A stretch of DNA of 64,000 nt from Sphingobacteriales bacterium (GCA_004144175.1 SEFT01000007.1:62001-126000), one strand, 5' to 3'. Shown: positions 1 through 8,538, numbered from the stretch's first letter. Numbers and translations: made by a program. Notes: generated by a model not told the origin, from the letters alone.

Positions 1-189
1 GAAGAGCTGCTGGATCCTAAGCAATTTTGCCGCGCCAACCGCCAGTTCATCATTTCGCTTCCATACATAGAGTCTATGCGCAGCGACGAGACGGGCAAGA
101 TATCCGTTAAGATGAAACTCCAACAATGCCCTGAAGTGATCGTGAGCAAGGAGAAGGCATCGAGCTTCCGCAAATGGGTAGAGGGCTAG
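1..189 (+). CDS. LytTR-type response regulator, C-terminal fragment (cut by window edge)
   Basis: The reading frame is open from the first base and stops at TAG 187-189, leaving 62 residues. They match the end of a LytTR DNA-binding domain: an F-C-R-A-N-R-Q-F-I pattern (residues 13-21) is the conserved strand and recognition loop seen as 'FFRINRQYL' in the complete LytTR regulator at 4363-5124. LytTR regulators bind direct repeats upstream of targets and usually pair with a PF06580-type histidine kinase; the partner, if adjacent, is outside the window to the left. The receiver domain is not visible, so family assignment rests on the C-terminal half only. Confidence 0.8.
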   Translation, partial: EELLDPKQFCRANRQFIISLPYIESMRSDETGKISVKMKLQQCPEVIVSKEKASSFRKWVEG

Positions 190-192
190 TCT

Positions 193-801
193 CTATTTGT
201 TTTGCACCGTAGGGATCTCCCTGTACCCATAAATATGCTCCGGTAGCGGGTATCCCAGGCTCTCCATAATGTGCTCCAGCATCGGCTCGTCTTCAGGCGT
301 GTATTTCTTATTAATATTGAAACCATTGAAGCGAGCATAGGTCTGCCACTTTATAGCCGTTAATGGGTTTTTAAACTCCTTCAGCATTTCGTAGAGGTTC
401 ACACCCGTTTGCCTGCCTATTAGTTTCATCAGCAGCATACCTTGTGTCTCGTTCAGCTTTTTTATGTCGGCCTCAAACTTATCCTTAATGGCATCCTCCT
501 TAGCGTGCACAAATGCTTTACGTTCTCTTTTGCCAACTGATGGGTCATTTATTTTGTTGTTCAGTTCGCTGAAGGTAGTAGTAGCTTCTTTCAGGTAGGG
601 TAGTATCGTTTTTACATAGTACTTCATTTGGTTATACCTGTAGCGTACGGTATCATTCTGCCAGTTGCGCTCTCCGGTAACCTTTACTTCTTTCATTTGC
701 ACCGAGTACATAGTGTCTGCATCTGCCGCATTTTGCTGCGCATAAGAAGGCTGTGCTACAACAATAAGCAAGCTGATCAGTATATGGGTAAGTTTTTTCA
801 T
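193..801 (-). CDS. DUF4294 family secreted protein
   Basis: This is a 202-residue protein of the DUF4294 family, which is widespread in Bacteroidota and has no established function. The start is placed at the ATG at 799-801 because it opens a signal peptide (MKK, hydrophobic core, cleavage near A-Q-Q). A longer frame to 912 adds a non-secretory leader that would overlap the leader of the divergent YceI gene. After cleavage there is a short acidic segment, a 'VQMKEVKVTGER' strand also seen near the start of CarboxypepD/TonB-linked proteins, then a mostly helical, Lys/Glu-rich body rich in tyrosines, ending with the 'GYPLPEHIYGYREI' tail. It ends 3 bp from the partial LytTR gene and is convergent with it. 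Export is inferred from the signal peptide. Confidence 0.75.
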   Translation of the reverse strand: MKKLTHILISLLIVVAQPSYAQQNAADADTMYSVQMKEVKVTGERNWQNDTVRYRYNQMKYYVKTILPYLKEATTTFSELNNKINDPSVGKRERKAFVHAKEDAIKDKFEADIKKLNETQGMLLMKLIGRQTGVNLYEMLKEFKNPLTAIKWQTYARFNGFNINKKYTPEDEPMLEHIMESLGYPLPEHIYGYREIPTVQNK

Positions 802-941
802 GTTTGTGGTAGTATTGCAAGCTGCGTGCCAAACGCACATATGATTTGCAAATTTTATCCGCTCCAATTCAGCTTTCATACCGTCCCGGAGCCTTTCTAG
901 CTTGTTCTGCATCAGTGTTTTGTAGGGAAAAATGTAATTTT

Positions 942-1499
942 ATGGGTATGTATATAAGATCGCTGATCCTTATAGTGCTGATGGCTATTAGTAGCATAGC
1001 CATTGCGCAGGATATATATGAGGTGAGTACGGGCAGCATCAGTTTCAATTCTAAAGCGCCACAGGAACTGATCAATGCATCGTCGCCTCAATTGAAGGGG
1101 GTAGTGGATGCCCGGAAGAAGACCTTTGTTTTTAAGATAAATGTCGCCTCGTTCCAGGGCTTCAATAGTCCGCTTCAACAAGAGCACTTCAATGAAAACT
1201 ACATGGAGACGAATAAGTTTCCCGAGGCATCCTATGCCGGAAAGATCATTGAGGACGTAAATCTGCTGGTAGACGGAACGTATGATGTACGGGTAAAAGG
1301 CAAACTCAAGATACACGGCCTGGAGCAGGAGCGTATCATTAATTCGCGCATTGTGGTAAAAAATGGAAAGATATCCATAGCTTCAGATTTCATCGTGTCG
1401 CTGGCCGATTATAGTATTAAGATACCAAGGGTAGTGTACGATAAACTGGCGCCGGATATTAACGTGACCATAGCCGCCACACTATTGCCAAAACATTAA
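942..1499 (+). CDS. YceI family lipid-binding periplasmic protein (copy 1)
   Basis: YceI proteins are 8-stranded lipocalin-like barrels that bind polyisoprenoid chains such as quinone or carrier tails in the periplasm. The product is about 185 residues with a signal peptide (Y-I-R-S-L-I-L core, cleavage after A-I-A). The hallmark 'HFNENYMET-KFPEA' stretch and a 'VKGKLKIHGLEQ' strand identify the family. ATGs at 942 and 948 are both possible; upstream in-frame ATGs would add a cysteine-rich, non-signal leader and were rejected. It is eight bases upstream of the sensor kinase, so it is probably the first gene of a three-gene operon. A second YceI lies at 6922-7467 and shares the same diagnostic motif. 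Whether it feeds the kinase a signal or is merely co-transcribed cannot be told from sequence. Confidence 0.88.
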   Translation: MGMYIRSLILIVLMAISSIAIAQDIYEVSTGSISFNSKAPQELINASSPQLKGVVDARKKTFVFKINVASFQGFNSPLQQEHFNENYMETNKFPEASYAGKIIEDVNLLVDGTYDVRVKGKLKIHGLEQERIINSRIVVKNGKISIASDFIVSLADYSIKIPRVVYDKLAPDINVTIAATLLPKH

Positions 1500-1507
1500 T
1501 TGAGCGC

Positions 1508-4366
1508 ATGCGGAAACTGATACTGCTGCTTTTACTCTTCTTTTCGCTGCCCGCAATGGCTCAACAGCCCTTTGTGCGCGATCTCTGGCTCAATGAATCT
1601 AATACGTCGGTGAAGGTAAATGAGATGCTGGAGGATCCGTCCGGCTACATTTGGCTGGGTACGGATATAGGCCTCTTCCGGTTCAATGGCCATCGTTTTA
1701 TGCCGGTGCCCGATAGCATCGAAAAGCCGGTAACAGCGCTTGCCTATGGCAATGGTACCGTATATGTAGGCTATAGCAATGGTGCGCTGGGGGCTGTTTC
1801 CGAAAATGTGGTAAAGCAAGTGACGATCAAAAGTGCCCGTCCGTCTACTACCATCAATAGCATATACACCGACAGGAGCAAGATCGTATGGCTGTGCACA
1901 GAAGAGGGCATATTCACCGTCATCAACAATATCGGGTTGCCGATAAATAGTAGCAATGGCCTGTCGGACAACTTTGTGTACCAGATGGCAGTGCTGCCCA
2001 ACAAGCGTATAGTTGCAGCTACCGATATTGGTATAAACGAGATAGCGCTGGAGCAGAATAAGTTGCGTATAGAGTCCCTTACCGATGCCAACGGCTTGCC
2101 CGATAATATCGTCCGGATCATCAGGAATGTACCCGAACGGAAATGGTACTGGCTGGGGATGCAGCAAAAGGGCGTTGCATTTTACTGCCCCGACCAAAAG
2201 CTGGTGTGGCAGCCGCAATTTAGCCAGCCATGGGTATGGGGGCAGGTAAATGATGTACTGCCCGTAGAGAAGGATAGGGCATGGGCTTGCACCGAAGAGG
2301 GGTATCTACTGGAGCTTACTGTAAGGGACAGCACGCATATTGACATAAAGCCCATGCACCTGGGCGATAAAAAACCTAAGAAACTGGTAAGGGGAAGGTC
2401 GGGTATACTGTGGGTGGCAACTAATCACGGCATATCGGTGGTGTCTGATGAATATATGGCCTACATACCGATGGGGGCACCTTATAAGCTGAGCGAGATC
2501 CGAGCGATGGTGGGCGATAAAAATAACTACGTCTGGTTTTCGGAAAATAATCGCCTGTACCGGCTAAACCTGAATGCCACTTTGAAGCAGCCTGAGAAGA
2601 TGTCTGTGTTGCCAAAAGACATTACATGCTTGTATGCCGATAATGAAATGCGCGTATGGATAGGCACACTGGGCCAAGGCATATGGTACCGAGACCCTAA
2701 CGGCGCGTTAACTCATGTGACGGAATTGCCCGGCCTGGCAAATGAAAGTATCCTTGATATTGCCGGTACAGATGACCGCCTGTGGATATCAGGCCTTAAT
2801 GGAGTAGTGGAGTTATCTTATCCCAGTACATATACAAAGCAAATGACATTGCTGCGTAAGCACAGTCGCGACGGCGGTATCGGTAGTGATTATGTTTATC
2901 AAATATTTCCGGACCGTAAGGGGCGTATATGGATGGCTACCGATGGTGCAGGCGTGCGCATGTACGACGAGGGCCGCTATAAAAAGTGGGATTCCAGCAA
3001 TGGGTTTAATAGTAAGGTTGTATACAGCATCACGCAGGATGGTTTTGGTAATATATGGGTGGTATCGCTGTACAATGGCCTGTATCGCTACGATGGAAAC
3101 CGCTGGCAGCAGATAAGCCGTGAGCATGGCCTCGAAGATGTAAACATATCGACCATAGCAGCTAATGCTACGGGGCAGGTGATTGCCGTACATGCCAAGG
3201 GTATAGATGCCTGGTACCCGTTTAGTAATCAGTTTCGTAACTATAATAAACGACAGGGCTTTAATATCGATAGTAACTCGGCTGTGCTGAAGCTAGCCGC
3301 AAAAGATACCGCAGGCAACGTCTATATACCCTACGAGCAAGGTTGGATCATATTCAAAAACGTTAGGCATCAGTTCGATATCAGACCAGTAGTAAGGATG
3401 TCGTCCGTTAGTGTGTACTTTAAACAAATGCCAGCCGGAAAGAAGGATTTTGACTACGATCAGAACCACATTAGCTTTCAATTCGATGGTATCAGCTTTG
3501 CCAACCCCGAAAGGCTCCGCTACCGTTACAAGCTCGAAGGCTACAACGATAGCTGGATAACGACGAATGATGAATCAGTAACCTTTCCGCAGCTTACTAC
3601 GGGTACTTATAAGTTTCGTGTTCAAGGCTCACTCAACAATACCTTCAGCCGGTTTGGCGAGGCCAGTTATTCATTTACTATCGCTAAGCCATTCTGGGCG
3701 CGTGTTTGGTTTATTATGTTAGTTGGTGCCGCTATACTTGGCGCTGCATACATGTTCATAACCACACGTGAACGCAATCTTCGGAAAGTTTCTTCATTGC
3801 AGCGCGAGCGAATGGTTTTTGAATATGAGCATCTTAAAAGCCAGGTGAATCCGCACTTCCTGTTCAATAGCCTGAATACATTGGCCAATCTCATTGATGA
3901 GAATTCCGATGCGGCTATCGACTACACGGTGCGACTGTCCGATCTCTATCGTAATATGTTATCGTACCGTGATAAAGACCTGATATTGCTGGCCGAAGAG
4001 TGGGAGATATTAGAAAACTACCTGTATATCCAGAAAAGCAGGTTTGGTGATGCATTGCAATTGCAGGTGACCATGTCCGAAGGTATTAAGCACTCCAAAA
4101 AAATAGTTCCGCTGGCGCTACAGCTGCTTGTCGAAAATGCGATAAAGCACAATATAGTATCGAAGGCAAAACCGCTTACCATAAAAATAGTAGCTACTGA
4201 CAATAGTATAACCATCGGTAACCCCATACAGCCCAAGCTAAGCAAAGAAAAAGGTGCGGGACTGGGCCTTATGAACATCCGTAAACGCTACAGCCTGCTA
4301 TCTAAAAAGCAAATTTACTTTGGAGCAATAAATAACGAATTTGTAGTAAAATTACCCTTGATATGA
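1508..4366 (+). CDS. Propeller-type sensor histidine kinase (LytS-like, PF06580)
   Basis: A 952-residue membrane sensor. Residues 1-19 are a signal peptide (cleavage A-M-A/Q). About 20-630 hold repeated two-component-regulator propeller strands of the type 'G-IWLGT--G' (for example 'GYIWLGTDIGLFRF', 'GRIWMATDGAGVRMY', 'GNIWVVSLYNGLYRY'), followed by a Y_Y_Y domain (about 640-725, 'YRYKLEGYNDSW'). A single transmembrane helix lies near 730-752. The catalytic part is a His_kinase domain with phospho-acceptor His783 in 'QVNPHFLFNSLNTL', then an HATPase with N-box 'LLVENAIKHN' and 'GAGLGLMNIRKRY'. There is no receiver or AraC domain fused at the C-terminus, unlike the hybrid BT-type sensors, and the partner regulator is the next gene, overlapping by 4 bp (ATGA). 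The ligand is unknown. Confidence 0.93.
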   Translation: MRKLILLLLLFFSLPAMAQQPFVRDLWLNESNTSVKVNEMLEDPSGYIWLGTDIGLFRFNGHRFMPVPDSIEKPVTALAYGNGTVYVGYSNGALGAVSENVVKQVTIKSARPSTTINSIYTDRSKIVWLCTEEGIFTVINNIGLPINSSNGLSDNFVYQMAVLPNKRIVAATDIGINEIALEQNKLRIESLTDANGLPDNIVRIIRNVPERKWYWLGMQQKGVAFYCPDQKLVWQPQFSQPWVWGQVNDVLPVEKDRAWACTEEGYLLELTVRDSTHIDIKPMHLGDKKPKKLVRGRSGILWVATNHGISVVSDEYMAYIPMGAPYKLSEIRAMVGDKNNYVWFSENNRLYRLNLNATLKQPEKMSVLPKDITCLYADNEMRVWIGTLGQGIWYRDPNGALTHVTELPGLANESILDIAGTDDRLWISGLNGVVELSYPSTYTKQMTLLRKHSRDGGIGSDYVYQIFPDRKGRIWMATDGAGVRMYDEGRYKKWDSSNGFNSKVVYSITQDGFGNIWVVSLYNGLYRYDGNRWQQISREHGLEDVNISTIAANATGQVIAVHAKGIDAWYPFSNQFRNYNKRQGFNIDSNSAVLKLAAKDTAGNVYIPYEQGWIIFKNVRHQFDIRPVVRMSSVSVYFKQMPAGKKDFDYDQNHISFQFDGISFANPERLRYRYKLEGYNDSWITTNDESVTFPQLTTGTYKFRVQGSLNNTFSRFGEASYSFTIAKPFWARVWFIMLVGAAILGAAYMFITTRERNLRKVSSLQRERMVFEYEHLKSQVNPHFLFNSLNTLANLIDENSDAAIDYTVRLSDLYRNMLSYRDKDLILLAEEWEILENYLYIQKSRFGDALQLQVTMSEGIKHSKKIVPLALQLLVENAIKHNIVSKAKPLTIKIVATDNSITIGNPIQPKLSKEKGAGLGLMNIRKRYSLLSKKQIYFGAINNEFVVKLPLI

Positions 4367-5124
4367 ACATCGTAATACTCGAAGACGAACAACCGGCTTA
4401 TAAAAGGTTTAGTAAGCTTGTAGAAGAGACAATACCTAACGCTAATATAGTAGCGCACCATGAAAGCGTACAAGAAGCCAAGACCTGGTTCGAAGAAAAC
4501 CCATCACCTGATGTTGTGTTCATGGATATACATCTGGCAGATGGATCGGCATTCGACCTGATGAAGATGGTAAAGATAGATGCGCCTATTATTTTCACCA
4601 CGGCCTACGATCAGTATGCGATAGAAGCGTTTAAAAGTGCCAGTATCGACTACTTGCTGAAGCCAGTGAAGAAGGAAGACCTGGCCGGGGCCATGCAAAA
4701 GCTGGATGATTTCAGAGCCATGTTCAAGGTGTCGGGCGAAGCACTGATACAGAATTTTACCAATACGGAGTATAAAAAACGTTTCCTGATACGGTTTGGG
4801 GAACACATCAAGACCATATCGGTCGACGAACTGGCCTATTGCTATAGCGAGAACAAGGCCACCTTTGCCCGAACATTCGAGGGGCGTACTTACCCTATGG
4901 ATCATAACCTGGACGCACTGGAGCAAATGCTGGATCCCAGGGATTTTTTTCGGATAAACAGGCAGTATCTCATAAACCTGACCTCGATAGATGAAATGAA
5001 AACCTACAGTAAAGCGCGAGTAATAGTAACGCTGAAACCTGCTGTAAAAGAGCCTCCTATTGTGAGTTCAGAGCGATCGGCTGATTTTAAGCTGTGGCTG
5101 GCAGGAGAATTGCCTATCAAATAA
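4363..5124 (+). CDS. LytTR family response regulator
   Basis: A 253-residue regulator that should be phosphorylated by the kinase immediately upstream (4-bp stop/start overlap, so translational coupling is likely). The N-terminal receiver has the acidic pair E7/D8, phospho-acceptor Asp55 in 'VVFMDIHL', the conserved Thr in 'IIFTTAYDQ' and Lys in 'YLLKPVKKEDL'. The C-terminal LytTR domain (about 140-245) carries 'FFRINRQYLINL', the usual DNA-contacting segment. Its targets are not identifiable here; LytTR proteins bind imperfect direct repeats and none was evident nearby. The next gene starts 122 bp away, so the operon probably ends here. Confidence 0.95.
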   Translation: MNIVILEDEQPAYKRFSKLVEETIPNANIVAHHESVQEAKTWFEENPSPDVVFMDIHLADGSAFDLMKMVKIDAPIIFTTAYDQYAIEAFKSASIDYLLKPVKKEDLAGAMQKLDDFRAMFKVSGEALIQNFTNTEYKKRFLIRFGEHIKTISVDELAYCYSENKATFARTFEGRTYPMDHNLDALEQMLDPRDFFRINRQYLINLTSIDEMKTYSKARVIVTLKPAVKEPPIVSSERSADFKLWLAGELPIK

Positions 5125-5246
5125 TAAGGACAAATCAAGTATTAAACACAATCGCGTATTCGTCATTTTAATTTCCCGCTTCGTCAAAAAGCTAACATGT
5201 ACTGACAGATATGCTTCCTATTTTTACCTCAGAATAGAACGTTATT

Positions 5247-5657
5247 ATGAAGCGCAGCTTGAAATGGATATTGATCGTATTGGTGGTATTAGGTGTATTA
5301 GGCGGGGTGGTAGGTTATCGCATGTATAATAAGGCGCCCGAGAAAGTAGAAGATATAAAAGGCACCGAAGTAAGTGCCGATGTGCTGATAAATGAGTACG
5401 CTGAGGACGAAACGGCTGCAAATGGTAAGTATCTGAATAAGGCGCTGGAGGTAAAAGGCAGCGTTGCCGAAGTGACGAAAAATCAGGATGGTGCCGTAGT
5501 GGTTACCATTGCCGGTACTAATGATGCAATGTCTATCCAGTGTACAATGAGAGATAAAGAAGTAAACCTGGAAAAAGGGAAAGCGGTAACCGTTAAAGGT
5601 TTTTGCTCGGGCAATACGATGTTCGATGTACTGCTTACCGGCTGCGTTGTGAAATAG
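5247..5657 (+). CDS. Membrane-anchored OB-fold (tRNA_anti-like) protein
   Basis: A 136-residue protein with an N-terminal helix (residues 4-24, leucine/valine/glycine-rich) that looks like an uncleaved anchor. The remainder resembles the tRNA_anti-like OB-fold family found in Bacteroidota: alternating beta strands with 'YLNKALEVKGSVAEV', 'VVVTIAGTNDAMSIQCTM', 'GKAVTVKGFCSGNTMFD'. Three cysteines occur in the C-terminal half. Despite the family name there is no evidence for tRNA binding; the fold is also used for periplasmic small-ligand or protein contacts. It precedes the first cytochrome gene by 31 bp and is likely co-transcribed with it, so a role in the same envelope process is plausible but inferred. 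Confidence 0.7.
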   Translation: MKRSLKWILIVLVVLGVLGGVVGYRMYNKAPEKVEDIKGTEVSADVLINEYAEDETAANGKYLNKALEVKGSVAEVTKNQDGAVVVTIAGTNDAMSIQCTMRDKEVNLEKGKAVTVKGFCSGNTMFDVLLTGCVVK

Positions 5658-5688
5658 TAAAATCCACGATAAATATTTTAGGAAGGAT

Positions 5689-6444
5689 ATGAGAAGGATA
5701 GCAGCATATAGCTGGGCGATAGTGCTATGTATGGCCGTATTGGCAGCCTGTAAACATAAAGAAACCGTTAAGCCCTCACCGGTAAACACCGGTAACAACA
5801 ACAACGGTGGAGGTAATGGTAATGGCGGCGGCGGAAACGGTGGAGGTGGCGGAAATCAGAATCCCATAGATACCGGAGTGTGTTTTAAAAGAGATATACT
5901 CCCGATATTTATATCGAACTGCGCGAAGAGTGGCTGCCACGATGCTGCCAGCAGGCAGGACGGCTTCCAGTTTACCGACTATAATAGTATCGTAAGCAAA
6001 GAATTTGTTGCCGGTAATGCCGATGCCACGGAGCTGTATGAAAAAATAACGGAAGACAAGCCAGAGAAACGCATGCCGCTGTTTCCTAACCCTCCATTAA
6101 CAGCTAATCAAATATATTTGATCCGCAGATGGATAAATGAAGGGGCAAAGAATAGTGACTGTAGTAGCGGTGGGTGCGACAGTACAAACTTTGCGTACAA
6201 TACAGCTATAAAGCCACTGACGGAGAAGTATTGCAAAGGTTGCCATAATGCTGTCTCCCTTTCAGGTGGCCTTTCGTTCGATACCTACGATGGCATAAAG
6301 ACTGTAGCGCAGAACGGTAAATTGCTGACTGCCATTAAGCACCAGCCGGGTGCATCGGCCATGCCTAAAGGTGGTAACAAACTATCGGACTGCGAGATAT
6401 ACCAGGTAGAGAAGTGGATCGCAAATGGTGCGCAGAACAACTAG
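5689..6444 (+). CDS. Di-haem c-type cytochrome-like lipoprotein with CX4CH and CXXCH motifs
   Basis: A 251-residue predicted lipoprotein: signal with lipobox L-A-A-C near residue 20, then a Gly/Asn-rich flexible linker (about residues 35-60) that would hold the haem domains away from the membrane. Two homologous cytochrome-c-like modules follow. The first has C78-A-K-S-G-C83-H84, a CX4CH spacing instead of the canonical CXXCH; a Met in 'RMPLFP' is a candidate distal ligand. The second has C182-K-G-C185-H186 (canonical) with 'AMPKGG' as distal Met candidate. Both end in a '(W)I-NGA' helix typical of cytochrome c C-terminal helices. The second module is clearly homologous to the whole of the next protein. 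Role: electron carrier at the outer membrane, inferred. Confidence 0.82.
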   Translation: MRRIAAYSWAIVLCMAVLAACKHKETVKPSPVNTGNNNNGGGNGNGGGGNGGGGGNQNPIDTGVCFKRDILPIFISNCAKSGCHDAASRQDGFQFTDYNSIVSKEFVAGNADATELYEKITEDKPEKRMPLFPNPPLTANQIYLIRRWINEGAKNSDCSSGGCDSTNFAYNTAIKPLTEKYCKGCHNAVSLSGGLSFDTYDGIKTVAQNGKLLTAIKHQPGASAMPKGGNKLSDCEIYQVEKWIANGAQNN

Positions 6445-6513
6445 ATTATAATAAATGTTAACTTGCCTCGTATTAAACTATTGATCATAAAATAAGTCGA
6501 ACTATAATATTAT

Positions 6514-6897
6514 ATGAAGAAACTAATGCTGATACTAAGTGTGGCTTGTCTGGCGGGGTGTTATAGCGATAGTAAAGAAGAACTGGCAATAACGCCTACA
6601 CAGGGGCCATCAGGAAGCGGCTGCGATACGGCTAATGTAACATTTGCAGCTAAAGTAAAGCCGATTCTCACCGCAAGCTGTGCAACTGCCGGTTGCCACA
6701 ATGCCACTACAAAAGCGAAGAACTATGATCTTTCTACCTATGATGGTGCAAAAGCTTCTGTAAATGAGGGCCGCTTATTGGGGGCCATAAAACATGCAAC
6801 AGGCTTTCAGCCTATGCCGCAAGGTGGCAACAAATTGGATGATTGCAGTATAGCAATCGTAGAAAAATGGGTGAACCTTGGTGCTAAGAACGATTAA
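6514..6897 (+). CDS. Mono-haem c-type cytochrome-like lipoprotein with CX4CH motif
   Basis: A 127-residue lipoprotein with lipobox L-A-G-C at about residue 16 and a short linker. The single module carries C56-A-T-A-G-C61-H62 (CX4CH) and the downstream 'PMPQGGNKLDDC' segment, which aligns with 'AMPKGGNKLSDC' in the preceding gene; the Met is the likely sixth haem ligand. The C-terminal helix 'IVEKWVNLGAKN' also matches the neighbour ('QVEKWIANGAQN'). This suggests duplication of a single-haem ancestor. It sits 69 bp after the di-haem gene and 24 bp before the YceI gene. If the CX4CH sites are not haem-loaded, these would be iron-free scaffold domains, but conservation of Cys, Cys, His and Met argues for haem. 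Confidence 0.8.
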   Translation: MKKLMLILSVACLAGCYSDSKEELAITPTQGPSGSGCDTANVTFAAKVKPILTASCATAGCHNATTKAKNYDLSTYDGAKASVNEGRLLGAIKHATGFQPMPQGGNKLDDCSIAIVEKWVNLGAKND

Positions 6898-6921
6898 AAA
6901 ACAAACAATAAATATAGACAG

Positions 6922-7467
6922 ATGAAAAAACTAATGATTGCAGCGCTGGTATTGTGCAGTACTGGAAACTTATTTGCGCAGAAGTACATGACCCGTACAG
7001 GTAAAGTGACTTTCTTTTCCTCTACGCCGGTAGAAAATATAGAAGCCTTTAACAACGAAGTGGCAAGTGTGGTAGATGCAAAAACAGGAGATGTAGTATT
7101 TCAGGTGCCTATCAAAAGTTTTAAGTTTGAGAAAGCCCTGATGCAGGACCACTTCAACGAAAACTACATGGAAAGCGACAAGTTTCCTAAAGCGGAGTTC
7201 AAGGGTAAGATAGCTGACCTGAGCGGTGTAAATTTTGCAAAAGACGGTACTTATAATGTAAAGATCAATGGTAAACTTACGATACATGGAGTAACCAAAG
7301 ATGTAAGTATGCCGGGCACTATCGTAGTAAAGGGTAGCAGCATTACAGCTAGTTCAAAATTTAATGTAGCCACTGCTGACTATAACATCAATGTACCGAA
7401 AGTGGTAGAAGGTAAAATAGCAAAGCAGATCGAAGTGACTGTTAATACAGTTCTGAATCAGAAATAA
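6922..7467 (+). CDS. YceI family lipid-binding periplasmic protein (copy 2)
   Basis: A 181-residue YceI protein with a signal peptide (MKKLMIAAL core, cleavage after L-F-A-Q region). It has the same signature as copy 1 ('DHFNENYMESDKFPKAEF', 'INGKLTIHGVTK'), so the two are paralogues, though clearly diverged elsewhere. YceI barrels bind isoprenoid chains. Placed 24 bp after a cytochrome and 44 bp before a beta-barrel gene, it may carry a quinone-like electron donor or other isoprenoid for the cytochrome/barrel set; this functional link is inferred from gene order only. Confidence 0.93.
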   Translation: MKKLMIAALVLCSTGNLFAQKYMTRTGKVTFFSSTPVENIEAFNNEVASVVDAKTGDVVFQVPIKSFKFEKALMQDHFNENYMESDKFPKAEFKGKIADLSGVNFAKDGTYNVKINGKLTIHGVTKDVSMPGTIVVKGSSITASSKFNVATADYNINVPKVVEGKIAKQIEVTVNTVLNQK

Positions 7468-7511
7468 TAACTTTAGCCCCATAATACACATCTTACACAC
7501 ACTACATTTTT

Positions 7512-8483
7512 ATGCGAATTATTCCGGCTATTATGTTTTCACTGCTTGTGTGTGCTGCCTCGCCGGCAGTAGCTCAGGTAGAAAAAGGGTCTAAAGAGGA
7601 GAAAGCGGCTAGTGAAGAGAGTTCGGATGACCTGATGTCGCTGCTGGACGAAGAGGAGACGGCAGCCCCTAAAGGCAAAGAGTATACTACGGCAACCTTT
7701 AAAACTACCCGTGTCATCAATGGACACTCGGTAGAGAATACAGGCAAAGGCGTGCTCGACTTTCGAGTGTCTCACCGGTTTGGTGAGCTGAATGACGGGG
7801 CGCGTGAGTTCTTCGGCCTTGATAATGCCAATACACGTATTGGTTTCGATTATGGAGTTACCGATTGGCTGTCCGTAGGCATAGGCCGCAGCTCTTTCGA
7901 TAAAGAATATGATGGCTTTGCCAAAGCACGCATTCTGCGCCAGACCGATAATGGCAGTATGCCTTTTACGCTGAGCTACGTAGGAGCAATGTCAATCCAC
8001 GACTTGCCCAAGCCTTCGGCTTCTTACGAATGGCATTACAGCCATCGCATGTACTATGCAAACCAATTGTTGATAGCGCGCAAATTCAGCCCGGCATTCT
8101 CTATGCAATTGATGCCTACGCATATACATTGGAACCTCGTAGATTCGGCATCTGACCCGAACGATATGTTTGCGCTGGGTGCAGGCGGAAGGCTGAAGCT
8201 GTCAAACCGCATTACGCTGAACGCTGAGTATTACTATGTTCTTGGCGACAAACTGGATGGCGCCCGTAACTCGCTATCTGTAGGTGTCGATATAGAGACC
8301 GGTGGTCACGTATTTCAGCTGATGCTGACCAACTCCATAGCTATGACCGAGCGTCATTTTATAGCCGGCCAAAGCAACTCTGACTGGACGGATGGCGGCA
8401 TACACTTCGGGTTCAATATCTCAAGGGTATTCACAGTAGTGCGTCCTAAAGAGTTCAGGAATTCGAGGAATAAGATTTGGTAG
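7512..8483 (+). CDS. DUF5777 family outer-membrane beta-barrel protein
   Basis: A 323-residue protein with a signal peptide (cleavage near V-A-Q), a charged acidic linker (residues 25-55), then alternating amphipathic strands typical of a beta-barrel from about residue 60 ('GVLDFRVSHRFGELN', 'TRIGFDYGVTDWLSVGIG', 'FTLSYVGAMSIHD', 'LNAEYYYVLGDK', 'HFGFNISRVFTV'). This pattern fits the DUF5777 family of Bacteroidota, which is repeatedly found near YceI and cytochrome c-like genes. It is the last gene of the set and is followed by a strong hairpin. An outer-membrane pore or conduit role is plausible; no substrate can be read from the sequence. Confidence 0.85.
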   Translation: MRIIPAIMFSLLVCAASPAVAQVEKGSKEEKAASEESSDDLMSLLDEEETAAPKGKEYTTATFKTTRVINGHSVENTGKGVLDFRVSHRFGELNDGAREFFGLDNANTRIGFDYGVTDWLSVGIGRSSFDKEYDGFAKARILRQTDNGSMPFTLSYVGAMSIHDLPKPSASYEWHYSHRMYYANQLLIARKFSPAFSMQLMPTHIHWNLVDSASDPNDMFALGAGGRLKLSNRITLNAEYYYVLGDKLDGARNSLSVGVDIETGGHVFQLMLTNSIAMTERHFIAGQSNSDWTDGGIHFGFNISRVFTVVRPKEFRNSRNKIW

Positions 8484-8503
8484 TAATGAATGATATTCTT
8501 CTA

Positions 8504-8538
8504 AGTAAATGGCCCGGCAAAATGCCGGGCCATTTACT
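8504..8538. terminator. Bidirectional hairpin terminator between convergent genes
   Basis: A perfect 16-bp stem (8504-8519 with 8523-8538) and a 3-base loop; the GC-rich core GGCCCGGC is flanked by A/T arms that give T-runs on either strand. It lies between the DUF5777 gene and the convergent gene ending at 8559. Confidence 0.88.

Noticed and set aside
802-941. Longer starts of the DUF4294 and YceI genes that overlap each other
   Set aside because: The longer leaders hide both signal peptides; the ATGs at 801 and 942/948 restore them and leave a 140-bp divergent spacer.
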